A program made the translations under genes and the position numbers. From contig JAHQIW010006392.1 of the NCBI GenBank assembly GCA_019055375.1, forward strand, positions 248,001 through 312,000: DNA of 64,000 nt, read 5' to 3'. This document shows positions 1 to 11,557 of this stretch, in pieces (positions within the stretch are counted from its first letter, which is position 1; each line of letters opens with the position of its first letter). Source of the DNA: Parelaphostrongylus tenuis (taxonomy: Eukaryota > Nematoda > Chromadorea > Rhabditida > Metastrongylidae). The notes beneath the pieces are model-generated. The model saw only the letters and a program-made list of their open reading frames with translations. It ran no database searches and was not told where the DNA came from.

Positions 1-3000
1 TTTTCATCTGAAAGGATGATGAAATCTGTGTCACGCGAAATGCACTTCTACGCTGATGGGCAAAGTTAAGGCTTTATCCATCACAAACAGAGAGTGCTTC
101 CAACTCAATAAACGCGCAAATGTACTCAATGAAGTGAAGGAAAAATCTTGCAAGATATATGGAACTTAGGAAGAGTTTCGGGTAACCGGGACGGACTAAT
201 ATGAGGGAAAAAAACCACCCTTTCATCCTGATCATGATAATGACAATGTTTAAATATCGACTTCAGCGCAACGAGGTGGTGCGAAGATTTTCATTTCAGA
301 CTTATGAAGAGAATAAACAAATGTCTTTCCAGAATCAAAACTAACCTTCAGATGTCGGTGTGATATCGATGCTGTTCAAGGACGTTAGCGATGTCATTGA
401 CAATCGTTTAGTCATGATTACTCGTCCACCACGAGGTAGATCTGCTACAGCTGGTGGATCCATTTCACCGTCCACCAACCCAATGAACATTGGGAAAATT
501 TGCTTCGGTCCTAAGATGCAAGGATTGCTGGATTCTCGAAGTACTCCATCTGTTCGTTGCGTTTTCATATTTAATACATGTTTTCTCAACAGTAAAAGTC
601 CCTACTCACGTCAAATGAGCAAAGTAGGTTTCTAGACAGAAAAAAATCAAAACGAGACCACTGATTTTGAAAGTGACATATCACATCCACACTAACGTTC
701 ACGTGATCGCTTTCGTTCCATAAATTCTTTTTGGATGTCTTTAGGTTCGTCCTGATCAAGTCGAATGAATTTGCTCATCGAAACTAAATAATTGATTTAT
801 GGGCGACTGTATTCGTTGAACGATGTCACAGGTGAAATTTTCAAAATCTAAAGCGAATAACGTTTCAGATCTTCCATGTCAACTTAAAAGCAGTGTGATA
901 TATCACATACTTTCTCCTCTACTATATCGCCGCTCTGTGGGCACGTTCTCGTCTTCTTCGGGTATATCAGTGACCTCACTCCTCCCACCAAGAGAATATG
1001 CTGAGCTAGTCATTGGAGAGCCGGTCGCAAGATCTCTGAAAGACGTCATCACTGGAGCTGACGATGTCATCAGTTTTGAGGGCGATGACGAAACTTCGGG
1101 TGATATTTGACGATAAGCGGTGGACGTCGCTGTTGTAATTGCCGATGAAGAATATGTAGGTGTAGAGGATGTCATTAATCGACGAGGAGATGGTGGATAA
1201 CTCTAAAATTTGGTTACATTTTTAACCTTCTGAATAACAAAACGAATATCAACGCGAAAGCTCACTCCGGACGCTAAAAGATCACAGAGGGGTGGTCGTC
1301 CGGAGGTTGGAGTCTCTTCATCAAACGACCTGAATATAGAGAAAAAGAATCACCTCATTTTCTGGACATTTATACCAAACAAACAGATTCTCCAGTTTCG
1401 TTGACACAAGTCAATTTTCCATGCGTATTTTGGCAAGTCTCATTCTACACATAACAATACTTGCTTGTTTGTGTAAAACATTCGATACGATGAATATAAT
1501 ATTAAACAGCTAAGCTAAAATCATAGCTTTCTAACCTATCATCCACCCCTCTCTGCTGAAAATCCAACTCATCAGTGGATTCATCCATCACAATCGACTG
1601 GTTAGACACACATGATAATTTGCCTAAACAATACCAGAGATCACGTGAATGTCGAGAACACCCTCAATCCATGTAGAGTAGATTCGGTCACTTTCATAAT
1701 ACAAGGATCTACTCACTGAAAAATAACTTAGAGAGGCTTTAAAGGTGCTAGGTGACGAAGTAATCAGGACGAGTCTAAATTTTTTCACGAGATCGAGTGC
1801 TGTGGGTAGAGTAAAATGTTGTGAAGTATAAATAGAAGAAAATGGTACTTTCCGTTATCTCTAGAATTTTCTTCCCTTTGCTAACAACGCATTATTGTTA
1901 TTTCTAGTCTTAGTTGTCAGTCGATAGCTTAAATCTCGGCAACTTTGATGCTGTAGCTCAGCTGTGAAAAGGTTTTTAGTGAGCTGTAGAGGAAAAAGAG
2001 TACGTTTCACGTTCGACGTGTTTTCGCTGGACAGAGCTTCTTCCTAAACTTTCAATAATCATTCGATAACTTTAATCTCAGCGAAATCAATTGTGTACTT
2101 GGTTTTCAGAAAGGACTTCTCAGTGCGCTGCAGAAGCCGCGAATTTTATTATTCTCACACTCTAAAATTTTCTCTATACGTTCATATGCTTTTCGTGCAT
2201 AGGCTTAGTTTGCTTAGGCCTAGGTTCGTTAGGCCACGCGCGCCGAGTGTCAAACATAAATATGTTTTTCCTGCTATAGCGCAATGAAAAGGCCTTCTCA
2301 GAAATAAAGTACAAGTATAAAATTACGATATTTGAGCCATCGAGGGACTATCAAAGGCTTTTTAGAAAAAGCAGAAAGCGTATTGTTCACAAAGGGTTGA
2401 AAATATGTTCGGATATCGCGAAAGTATCGGAAAAAATCAAAAGAGCGATTTTTCATATACCGCAGCATTGATAATTAATATATGTAAATCTTGAGCACTA
2501 TCTTTGCTTAGTGGACTCGAGATTGGTAAAAATTGCAGTAGTGATTCGCTGGTTCCCGTTTCCGATTTTGCTTTCTTCGTAGCATAAACGTTTTCTATGT
2601 AGTTCTATTCATATAATTCGGTATATCAAACGTCGCGTCAAAGAAGAGTTTCGATACAAATGGACATCTTTTTGATAGACTACTTACTGTTTTGTTAGGT
2701 GTGGGACTACTCGTACTAAACACGTAAAATGACGCTTGAATCCACCCGAATCAAAAAATCAAGCACAGAAAAGGCCGCTAGGTCACCTGTAATAGTGAGA
2801 GTTTCGCCCCTTGATTCATTTTCGAATTTTGAGGATTCAAATTGACTCAGAGCTTTTGTGAGATAGTGTATGAAAACCTGCGCCAGGATAGTTGCTGTGA
2901 CTTCAAAATAGCGCCAGCTTTTTTTCCTGTGTGTACCTAGTGATCCTTTAGCCAACATTATCCGGATGCATTTTTGAGCAGAGATAGAGTGTTTGAAAGT

Positions 3001-3016
3001 TTGCTGAAGGACTTTT
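1..3016 (-). CDS. Multi-exon gene, large unknown protein (3' part beyond left edge)
   Basis: I read these exons on the minus strand: 2787..3003 (or 3016), 1645..1715, 1536..1597, 1266..1329, 911..1202, 346..549, then an acceptor CCTTTCAG at 8 leading off the window. The phases chain without a stop: out 1, 0, 2, 0, 1, 1. Donors include GTGACC, GTTAGA, GTGAGC, GTATGT and GTTAGT; acceptors include TTTTTCAG, ATTTTAG and TATTCAG. The first exon has a helical stretch (KKSWRYFEVTATILAQVF). Later exons are Ser/Thr/Pro-rich and acidic (SPRRLMTSSTPTYS, VTDIPEEDEN), so probably disordered. The last full exon has GPKQIFPMFIGLVDGEMD. I do not recognise the family. A 27-nt possible start exon (MVSKNIVRL) lies at 3311..3337. 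The large intron 1716-2786 holds a fold-back repeat. The exon chain is well supported; exact ends of the first exon are not. Confidence 0.65.
1915..2410. repeat. Fold-back repeat, 140-165-bp unit family (copy 1)
   Basis: Direct units begin with a CGATAGCTTAAATCTC-like box near 1920 and 2065, each followed by TTTCAGAAAGGxxTTCT and GCGCTGCAG-like boxes. The motif CGCTGGACAGAG is at about 2028. After a GC-rich centre (CGCGCGCCGAGTG, about 2235) the unit reappears inverted to about 2410. The same layout is seen at 35.2-35.9 kb and 53.7-54.5 kb. The repeat sits in an intron of the minus-strand gene. Confidence 0.6.
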
Positions 3017-3422
3017 CTAGACGAACATAGGGAACAAAAACACTACCCTAATTATTGTGAAATGACCCTTACGATCCTGGCGCAGGAGTTGAACATTAAC
3101 GCAAAAACTCTTGAAGCGATTTGATTAAGCCTCAAAAAAGAACCACAAAGGCAAGTCCCCTCTTTTACACCTTTGCACCTTTTCTCCGTTCAATTTTTTG
3201 GTGTGAATGGTTCTAACAAATTCGCGATAGCATCATTCAAATCTGGCCACGATTGAAATTGCTCAGAAAAGAAATTAGTATTTATAAAACAAACATAAAT
3301 TATTAATTACCAGGCGAACTATGTTCTTGGAAACCATCGTTCTATTGTTTGTATTGCAAATTGTGTTGTAAGTTGTAATGTTTAACATTGTAAATAAAAA
3401 AATTGCACTCTGTAATTTTTAG

Positions 3423-4091
3423 ACCAATTCATCAGCGAGCGCCTTGAAATCGATGCATATGGGACGAAACGTTCGAAATACGCACGATCTACAAGAAGCC
3501 ATATGTCGCGAATGTGTCAAACGTTACCACACGTGAGCAATACAGATATTCCCACACCTTACAAAACATTGAGTCTTTTTTTTCAAGAGAGAGGCCTTTT
3601 TTTGCTCAATAGATCTTCATTAGTACCAAGAATAATCTACCAATTCATATGTATAGCATTATATAAGACACGCCCACGCTCTGGAGAAAGCAACGTCTCT
3701 AAAACGTCACTCAGTGATTCACAAACAACTGATAGTAACTTCGCGACAGTTCATCAAGAGCAATCCTCAAGATTTACATACACTAATAAAAAAAATGTTG
3801 AATTACAGCTATGTAAATTACGTTCAAAGGCAGTGATAATGTTTGCAAGGGAAAGGTGTCAACAAATTACGCTTATTTATGATGCTAAAAACACTTTCGC
3901 GTTTTCACTTTGTGGGGACAGCGCGAACTCTAGATGACAAATGAAGGATTAAAAATGAGTTGTGAGATAACTTTTCCAAGCATGACAAGCGATTATTCCA
4001 ACTTTTCCAGCATCTGTCACAAGTAGCTGTGAGGACCGTGAATAAGTTCCTATACGTATACATACATATACATATATACTATATATATATA

Positions 4092-4122
<31 letters not shown>

Positions 4123-4576
4123 CATATATAACCTTAATTATTTATCTATTACCGTGGTAATAAGAATCAAAAGAATGAATGTGTTTGAACAAATATAGGT
4201 TAAAGAGTGGAATCACGTCATTAGCAAATGTTGTATTGCAAAATTATAGAACTTTGTGACAATTTTGTTTTTGAAATCGTACAAACTATAGCGTTACACA
4301 CACTGCAAATGGCATAGCTCTGTGAAATTACTAGCTTTCAAAGTTTACTTCAGATTATCACTGCAACTAGATGTTCCAAGATTGTATTGAACTACTTTGT
4401 TGTCGAGGACTGCCGTCGTATCTGTGCTGTTCTTGAAGCAAAAGTCATCTGTTCAATGACTATTACCATGCTGATTCTTTCATTTATCAACAGAGAAACT
4501 ATCTTCGAAAACACACCTAGCTCTCTCAAACAATTTGAGTTACTAGCGGACGTGATTAACGAAGAAGTGATTCTCC
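3423..4576 (+). CDS. Multi-exon gene, helical unknown protein (partial)
   Basis: Four exons have matching phase: 3423..3532 (in-phase 1, donor GTGAGC), 3657..3812 (acceptor TATAG, donor GTAAAT), 4011..4055 (acceptor CTTTTCCAG, donor GTATAC) and from 4354 (acceptor TTTACTTCAG). The joined product is basic and helix-rich, with stretches such as SRMCQTLPHHYIRHAHALEK, HKQLIVTSRQFIKSNPQ and HLSQVAVRTVNKFLY. This recalls HEAT/ARM-type solenoids, but I cannot name a family. The last exon runs into a tRNA-like palindrome at about 4577, so its 3' end is unknown. A further reading frame at 4937..5062 (FKNGTYFNVPTMVDLFF, stop TGA, AATAAA at 5274) may be its last exon. A possible start exon at 3321 (MFLETIVLLFVLQIV, donor GTAAGT) fits only if exon 2 uses a later acceptor. 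Confidence 0.5.
4054..4130. repeat. (TA)n microsatellite
   Basis: Nearly pure TA dinucleotides with a few TACA interruptions. It starts just after the donor that ends the 4011..4055 exon, so it lies inside the next intron. Confidence 0.9.
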
Positions 4577-4830
4577 GAAATTCTAGTATTTTTACTGTTT
4601 TTTTTTTCGCAGTTTTACGATGTTTCATATATTCCTAAGAGAGTGATATGAGTGGTGAGCAAAACGAGGCCTCAGGCGGGAATTGAACCTTTGTTTCATC
4701 CCTAAGGGGACGCGTGCTACTACCACTACACCACACAGGCACACTTGCACCACCGCCCCCGGGATGGATGAAACACGGGTTGCATTCCCGCCTGAGGCCG
4801 TGTTTTTGCTCATCACTCAATTTTCTTAGG
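4575..4830. repeat. tRNA-like palindromic repeat R1 (copy 1)
   Basis: The left arm (about 4636-4735) and right arm (about 4750-4825) are reverse complements. Both carry a tRNA-like pair: an A-box-like stretch (TGGTGTAGTGGTAGCACGCG when read on the minus strand) and a B-box-like GGGTTGCATTCCCG/GGGAATTGAACC. The outer part (CTAGTATTTTTACTG, then TTTCGCAG) is shared with 34.4, 34.7 and 47.9 kb. The tRNA folds are incomplete, so this is a tRNA-derived repeat and not a tRNA gene. Confidence 0.65.
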
Positions 4831-5129
4831 AAGATGTGATGTTGCTGTGCACGGAATAGCGCTCAGGCATGGTATGTCTATTGGGTGTGCGCATGACATA
4901 GACTAAGCTAGACAACAATTTACGCTGTAGTTTCAAAAATGGTACATATTTTAATGTTCCAACAATGGTCGATCTATTTTTTGTTGAGGAAAAACTGCAA
5001 GTTCGTGCATATATTGGTATACAAGTTGTTATACAACCCACAGGCAAGAGCGGAAATGGCTGAGATACCGAGCGCGAAGGGTGAGCATCGTACTTTATCA
5101 ACATGCTGCAATGCATGGGGTTAGTCAGT

Positions 5130-6070
5130 ATGAACGATAACTTCTACAGTATGGTGGTTGGCGTCTGGTAATGAATATTGGGATTATCTTGTACCCTGCA
5201 CCTCTCTCCAGCCGAGGTCTACTGTGATCAAGAGAAATTCAAGATAGAATTCCATTGAACCGAGCGCTGTAGAAATAAAGGTATTGGAAAATATGTAATG
5301 AGTAGATTGAAGGAAGGAGTTGCAGGGAGGAGAAAGAAATAGAAAAGATGAAAGGAATAACTGATAGCAAAAACGTGAGCGACGAGCAGGAAAAAAAAGG
5401 AAAAGCACGCTTATCAAAGCAAGTCTAGGACAACAAAACAATCAAGAGGTGAACATAATCTGAAGCTGGAAAAGCAAGATTTTTTTAGACGAGTATAGAG
5501 TTTGAATCGTGATCAAAAACGACAACTGTGGTAGAGAAAAGACTTTGTGGAGCGGAGCATAGAGAACTCTCAGAAGAATTCAGTTAATAGAAATAACGAA
5601 GACTACTGAAACTAGGAAGAGAACGGTCGGACAAAATACAAGAAAAATCACGGATTTTGTTATGATCAAAATTGAAATGATAGAAGACGGAATATATCAA
5701 ACATCAATGATTTCATTGGCATGTTCATGTTGAATGAACACAGATCACACTCTATATCAATTTTTCACAAGGGATTATATTCAAAATTGCTCACAGCGCT
5801 CATCGTCGACATTATTTGGAAATTGCGCAATCTCATCTTCTGTATACACAGAATGTATAAAGAATTCCAATCCAGACGAATCGATATCCCCAATGGCGAC
5901 CTAAATTTCGATAATACATGAGTAAAGTGTTAACGGTCTCGGAAAAACTTAGAACGATAGTAGACATTTCAAACATAAAAGTTTTAGATACTCTGCAACA
6001 TTGCATGGGTAGTTGACGACAGAATTCCATATTGAAAGTGGATTAACTACAAACTCTTTAATTTGGAACT
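5130..6070. other. No supported gene
   Basis: AT-rich sequence with A- and GA-rich tracts around 5270-5450. The open frames here are low in complexity and lack paired splice sites. I see nothing else I can support, apart from an AATAAA at 5274 that could serve a plus-strand transcript. Confidence 0.5.
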
Positions 6071-6072
6071 CG

Positions 6073-6250
6073 TATAGCGCAGTGGTAAGATGGGCCTCAA
6101 AACACATACTCTAATTTGATGGCGAACTTCGGGTTCATAAATCTTTCTATCTCTCCAGAGTGCGTAAATTAATTGGTACATCAGAAAGCTATTACAAATT
6201 ATAGTACGTGATTGACATGCACTCAGTCACCTCTGCAAAGCTTGATGAAG
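6073..6250 (+). repeat. tRNA-derived SINE (copy 1)
   Basis: The head has an A-box-like TATAGCGCAGTGGTAAGATG and a B-box-like CTTCGGGTTCATAAATC. The body shares AATTGGTAC and the tail shares CTCAGTCACCTCTGCAAAGC with copies at 31.9, 33.0 and probably 49.8 kb. It is degenerate. Confidence 0.55.
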
Positions 6251-6347
6251 TCGGTTTCATGGCACACCATTCAATGACCAATAAAAGTTGACAGCTTCGT
6301 TTCTTTACCTGAGACTTATCTACCAAAGCATTCGTCTTCATTTACTA

Positions 6348-6858
6348 GGTTGGAAAGGAAGTTCTGGGGTACTTTAATAAGCATGAAATAACTACCATGC
6401 ATATCATGGGAATATTACAGTTTCTTATGAGGGGATTTCCCAGTGAAGGCCTAGATATCGTTCGCCTTTATTTTCACCTCGTTATAAGCCTCCGCCATGT
6501 CCAAGGATAAAATCAAAGTTCGTATTCTATTGCATCATTACTGAAGAAAAGGTATTTCACAGCGAGCTGCGGTCAATGAAATCATAGGGGAAGGCACAAC
6601 AAGCAAATCTGCTTGGACGCTGGTTTCGACGCTTTAATGCCGGAGATCTTGACCTCTAAGACAAGCCTCGTTCAGGACGTCCAACAAAGTTGAACATCGT
6701 AGATTTGACTGCTACTATGGAAGATAAACCGTCTTCAAGTGCTTGAAAATGGCATCCGAACTTCGACCAGATCCGAAACTTGACGGACCGATGGCAATAA
6801 GTCGTAGAAAACGATGATCTTTATATCGAAAAATAGTTGTTAATGTATTTGTCCAACC
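6348..6858 (+). mobile_element. Internally deleted mariner element
   Basis: Flanked by TA at 6346-6347 and 6859-6860. The 5' end is GGTTGGAAAGGAAGTTCTGG and the 3' end reads TCCAACC. The decayed frame keeps the helix-turn-helix tail (FNAGDLDL, stop, DKPRSGRPTKLN) and jumps to the transposase C-terminus (RNLTDRWQ, VVENDD). The DD34D core is gone. It is the same subfamily as the longer copy at 28.2-29.5 kb. Confidence 0.85.
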
Positions 6859-6900
6859 TAACAACATCGTTTGAAATTACTGAATGTATTTCGTCTCTAC

Positions 6901-7550
6901 AATGAATCGTAGAAGCCTACCGATGTATCAAGTCAGTTCTGTTATCCTACCAAACAAGTCTGGTGCTGATTCACCGACCCCGGAGAAATGGGAGGCTTGT
7001 AAGCCAAAGCGCGAGATCGAACTATCGGCCTCCGGTTAATCATCAACGTGCCTGTCACACAGCACTTCTAACCATAACCTCTTTTTGAACAGATTTCTAT
7101 TGGATTTGTAGAAGGCTGTTTTTTTTTATACCATTATGAACAAAGCACTGCGAGCCGAGTTCGCTCGCGGTGCATTCGAAACAGGACGCAAACTGCTGAT
7201 ATCTGGTGGGTGTTGATAGAAAATCAATGTCAAATATATTTATCATGGTTTCAGATTTTCAGTAAAAAAGATATCACATGCAGATCAAACCGTATACCGT
7301 ATCTCATGTACAATTGTATGATTTTAACATGTCTATTAACAAAACATAACCTCTCGCAGACGCCCGTCATGTCGACCCATCGCCGTTACGGTCGCCTCCA
7401 CGTGGCGTTGGTAGAAACCGGGAGCTCGAGCTCGTAGAATGCACTCGTGTGCAGGAAGCTTACGCCCATCTGCAGCTACGAGAAGTAAATCCGCATTTTC
7501 CATGTTGCCAACCTATTATAAATAGTTTTCGTCCAAAAATCTCAATATAG
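6901..7550 (+). CDS. Candidate three-exon gene, unknown protein
   Basis: GC content and codon pattern rise here. A first frame starts at ATG 6901 ([18 protein letters not shown], then [18 protein letters not shown]) with donor GTTAATC near 7035. A middle exon, about 7110-7205 after TTTGTAG, reads [20 protein letters not shown] with donor GTGGGT. The last exon starts at 7362 after CTCTCGCAG ([32 protein letters not shown]) and stops at 7550, with AATAAA at 7564. The middle-to-last join keeps phase 1. The first-to-middle join is unresolved because the phases disagree, so another exon or a wrong boundary is likely. No family recognised. Confidence 0.4.
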
Positions 7551-7704
7551 TTCAGACGACTCAAATAAAATTCACTTTTTAGTTATTTGCCTTCCAATGT
7601 ATTTGAAAGACGTAATGAAACTGCGTGTCCGGCTTGGACCACAGGCTGGATGGTTTCCGCTTTTGTTGACAACATAAAATCAATTTGAATATGTCAGATA
7701 ATCA

Positions 7705-8046
7705 TTTTTGAGCCACGCATGTGGTCTGCCATGTGTAGGCACATTGAACTTCGAGCGTGGTCCTAAGAAAACACTCGAAACGAAAGACATGATATATTAA
7801 ATATACTAGCCAAGAGTAATTGAGTGTATAACACTGTCTGTTCAGTGATAATTTCACTGAACTTACAGTGTGAAATGTTCGTCGTCGCCTACTCTAATCT
7901 AGGGGACTGAGCGCCCCAAGAGGATGGCTTAAGACGAAAAAGGGTACCGCCCGAATGATGAGACTGTGACTGTCAAGGTCGAAACACGTGTATCGGGCTC
8001 TATAAGTCAGCTCTATTTATAACAGACCACATGCGTGGCTCAAAAA
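7705..8046. repeat. Fold-back element F1 (copy a)
   Basis: Ends are TTTTTGAGCC...GGCTCAAAAA. The right arm has GCCCGAATGATGAGACTGT, then AAGGTCGAAACACGTGTATC, also found in both arms of the copy at 12.3 kb. The left arm is truncated. The centre contains an inverted CACTGTAAGTT...AACAGACAGTG stretch like that of copy b but in the opposite orientation. A flanking motif, GAGCGTGGTCCTAAGAAAAC, occurs just inside the left end and again just outside the right end. Confidence 0.65.
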
Positions 8047-8244
8047 TGACCATCTCGCATAATGAAATTTGAGCGTGGTCTTAAGAAAACACTTGAAACG
8101 AAAGATATGCTAATCAATTTGCTTAGTTATTGTTCAATTTATATCCGCGTCAAGAAAAGTAGCATTGTCTATTGCGACTCATCGACTATTTCACAGTCTT
8201 TGAGAACACACTGAATATTAACCCTCTCGGTACGACAAGGACAC

Positions 8245-8665
8245 GGCGCTACAAGCAGTCCATTGTTGCAGAGTGCTTGATGATGCGTTATCGAGAAGAA
8301 GGTTCCTAGTTCGATCCTTCATCACGACGCTTCACAGCAGTTTCTTTTTTTTTTGTTTTCAGTTCAATATGCACCACATCAATAATATCAAATCACATCT
8401 TATCTCATGTCGTAACATCGTAACACAAACGATCTCAATCAAACCATTTATTAAATAATCTGTTTTGTGCCAAAAAGTAGTGAATTGCTAACAATTGGGC
8501 GTTTTCTGATATAGTAATTACGTAAATAAAAGAATCTCCATTATTAATCGACACGAGAAAGTCTGTTGTAAAGCGTCGTGGTAGGGGATCGAACCTTCAA
8601 CCTCCTTCTCGATGCGCCGCGTCACTAACCGCTCAGCACTCGCTTGCTGGGAATGCAAATACGGA
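8245..8665. repeat. Inverted pair of tRNA-like sequences (R3)
   Basis: Left arm about 8250-8335 (plus: TAGTTCGATCCTTCATCACG). Right arm about 8560-8660 (minus: GAGCGGTTAGTGACGCGGCG and AAGGTTCGATCCCC). Each arm has an A-box-like and a B-box-like part and the two are reverse complements across about 230 bp. No complete cloverleaf is visible. Confidence 0.5.
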
Positions 8666-9014
8666 TATTTTGTTGAGAGATAAAACAGAGGTCATAGTTC
8701 TCGTCATCATATAACGTTATATCTCAAGAATGTAAGATAATACACTATTGAATGACCCGGCAATTAGTCATTGAACCCAAGTAAACACAATCATGAGAAT
8801 ACTCTCAATATCACTCCAGTTCTTGTTGAGTGTCATCTAGAACCGTTTAGTAAAATTTATCCTATCTAGCAAGTTGACACTTTGAATGATGTCTATCCAT
8901 CTGAGCAAAGAGAACTGAATTGATAAAAATTTCACTATGCGACGCAGATACATCTTAGACAATAAGTTACCTCTCGGATTACTCCATGTCCCCTTTACTT
9001 TCTCTACCAGTTAT

Positions 9015-9215
9015 GATGAAGCGCCGAATGTGAATGAAAATGGAATTTAGCCTCAGCTCTGCAAATTGCGGTTACAACTAACTCGCACACTTTCGTCGTT
9101 TTGCCAATATTTCCACGGAAAATGAAGCCTTCGATCCGCAAATACGCTTTCTGTGTTTCTGTGGGTTCATTAAGTTTTTCATTGCACCATCGAGGCCTCG
9201 CTGTGTCTTTCTCTT
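9015..9215 (-). other. Coding-like frame, unidentified
   Basis: The minus strand has an open frame without an early ATG (RPRWCNEKLNEPTETQKAYL, IEGFIFRGNIGKTTKVCE), entering after a TAA near 9217 and ending in a stop near 9017. It may be an exon or a retroelement relic. No clear splice pair and no family call. Confidence 0.2.
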
Positions 9216-9446
9216 AGCCGCGTTCTATCCGATTCGGTGATGTTAGGAATCACTTGTTAATGGGACTGACTGATTGCTGCCAGCCCCTGAATGGGTTTGA
9301 ACACGAGTAACAGAAGAGATCAACTCTTGGAAAAGATAGTCAAGAGCTCGAAGCCACTCCAGACTACGAGTTTTGCCCGTGTCTCAACAAAAAACGCTAT
9401 GATTGCATTTTACATCGTACCCTACCACTGGAAATAAATTAGACAG

Positions 9447-9615
9447 TAATTGAAGTCAAAAATTGCTCAGTTGGGAGGAAAACCGCTCTGTAGCAAACTT
9501 TGTTGATGATTCAAGTGAAAGAGGACAGCAAATTAGTAAAGTGCTTGAGATGACATGGAAAAGGACTTCAAAACACTCGAATGTGCACTTTAGACGACTA
9601 CAATCATGATTCAGA
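9447..9615 (+). other. Coding-like exon, possible retroelement relic
   Basis: Open frame after AAATTGCTCAG (9459-9469), reading WEENRSVANFVDDSSERGQQ, then ISKVLEMTWKRTSK. The phrase KVLEMTW is similar to the KVLGxxW motif downstream of Bel/Pao reverse transcriptase, but this is a weak match. A possible donor GTAAAG lies inside. Confidence 0.25.
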
Positions 9616-10814
9616 GAAGCTGTAGAAGCAGGTCTTCCCAAATTTCCCAAAGGAATTTGAAGCCTGTTTTCCAAGCTCAGTCTTATTTAAGCTCTGCCTA
9701 TATCTAATTCAAAACAAAGTGACCAGTAATGTGGATAAAGGTCATAGATAGATGAAAAGAACCTAATCTTGACACGACATGAGCCACGAGATTGGAAAAA
9801 ATCATCACTAGTTCACTTCTCTCAATAGAGGCGGAGAAACAAAATGAGGACAATAATTGTTCTGTACCAGGAAAGTAACTATGGAATGCATATACTCAAA
9901 TAAAAGGCAGCGATAAAAAAGAAATATCACTTTCGCAGGAGCGCTATCGAGGAAAACTCGCTTTCGGTTGAGAGCCGAAATTGAGTGGCATTAGAAAATT
10001 TAATAAATGGGAATATGTGGAGAGAAATGTCTTTTTATTCATCCTGACGACTTTATTTACAAGTTCGTTGCAAAAACTGTATTCCATCCTAACAGTTCTC
10101 GTGAACTTGACCAGGATGTTCGGATGTGACCTATCATTATGGCTGACTGATGCTGTTTGTGCCATTATCGACTTGAGGAAATTAACTGCTATTAGGAGCT
10201 AGCTCTCCTTTTAGATAATTTAAGAACAATCTTTCTCAAAATTAACTCCAGAACAATGCAAAAAATCGCTTGTTGAGCAATAAGGGTTGGATATTTTGAT
10301 CCGCTAAGGACGAAAAAAACGAGATTCTATTTGCTTGTTCCACAAAGTAAGGATTTTTTTTAGTGTATTTTTTTCTTTTTGGGACCCATGTTACATTTCT
10401 ACTATGCAGATCCCAGTACTTCTAGCAATCGATTCGTCTCCTCGCAAGCATTACTTGTTTGAGGATTTCGCCTTCTTCATGAACATCGCAGAGTACTAGT
10501 CACGCAGATCTCTTTGCAATTTAGAGAATAGCCAAGGTGGCGTGATATTTGAATGATCGCCGAGAAGTGTTGGAAGCAGGGAAGTAGGGAAGTAGGAAGT
10601 AGAGAGATCAACCGCATGCCAAGCGTCGCTAACGACTCGGTTACTGATTCTCATTACTGCCATATCAGAACATGATAATACGTATTTTATCATAAAAGTT
10701 CACTAAGGGTGATAACAAATCTCTATTCAGTCTAACGAAGACTGCTCTGAAAAAGTACGCAAATTACTTCCGTACAAGTACGTATTTTGATATCAGTGCG
10801 TGTCCATAAGTGTA

Positions 10815-11557
10815 TCAGGTTGACTAAAAAGCTCTGGGAATTTTTCGAAAGCTTCATTTTCAACATCGTTGTGCCGTTATTTATTGACAGTTCTGCATAT
10901 ATTTATCTAGTTCATCAATCTCAGCTTTAAATGCCCATTGAATAACATGCCTACGTGTGTTGATCCGCTATTATTGGAGAAAAGGTCTGACAATTCTTGA
11001 AGTCGTCGATGATATTAATGACGGTGGAAGTGATGATTCGGTGACGAATCGACTGTGGGCAGATGGTTTACCAAATTCAATGAAGGCAGATTAGATCTTG
11101 AGATACGCTTTCGTCTGGTCGGCCGTCCGTTTTGGATGAAAGTGATTTGCAAGTCCGCTTTGGATGCTGAGCCTTCATCGAGGACTTGTGATCTGGCTTG
11201 AAGAGCTCGGTGTTTCGCAGTCGTTGTCAACAAGTTGCACCAGTTTAGTCTTTATCAATTAATGAAGCTGAAGAAGCATGTCAAATGCTCTTCGATTTGA
11301 CGAAGCCAGGAAATGTACTCTGCAGCAGATCCAAAATCTTCCAGAACAATGGCAGAAAGTCGTAGACAATGGATGATCTATACTGTGAAGAATAGTTATT
11401 GCTGTTTTTGATGTTAACATGAGCATATAAAGGAAATTCAAATCTAGAAGCGAAGCTAACAACTAGAACTCCGAAGGATTGTTATGGTTGCTTTCGTTGT
11501 TGATTTGCGTCCGAAAACGAAACTTTCAGAGATTCCCCAGAACATTTTGCTCAACCC
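10815..11557 (+). mobile_element. Internally deleted mariner, second subfamily
   Basis: TA duplications at 10813-10814 and 11558-11559. The 5' terminus TCAGGTTGACTAAAAAGCTC matches the inverted 3' terminus GGGTTGAGCAAAATGTTCTG. The frame has RWFTKFNEGRLDLE, a frameshift, SGRPSVLDESDLQV, then INEAEEACQMLFD and a C-terminal IQNLPEQWQKVVDN-like end. The catalytic centre is deleted. Confidence 0.85.
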
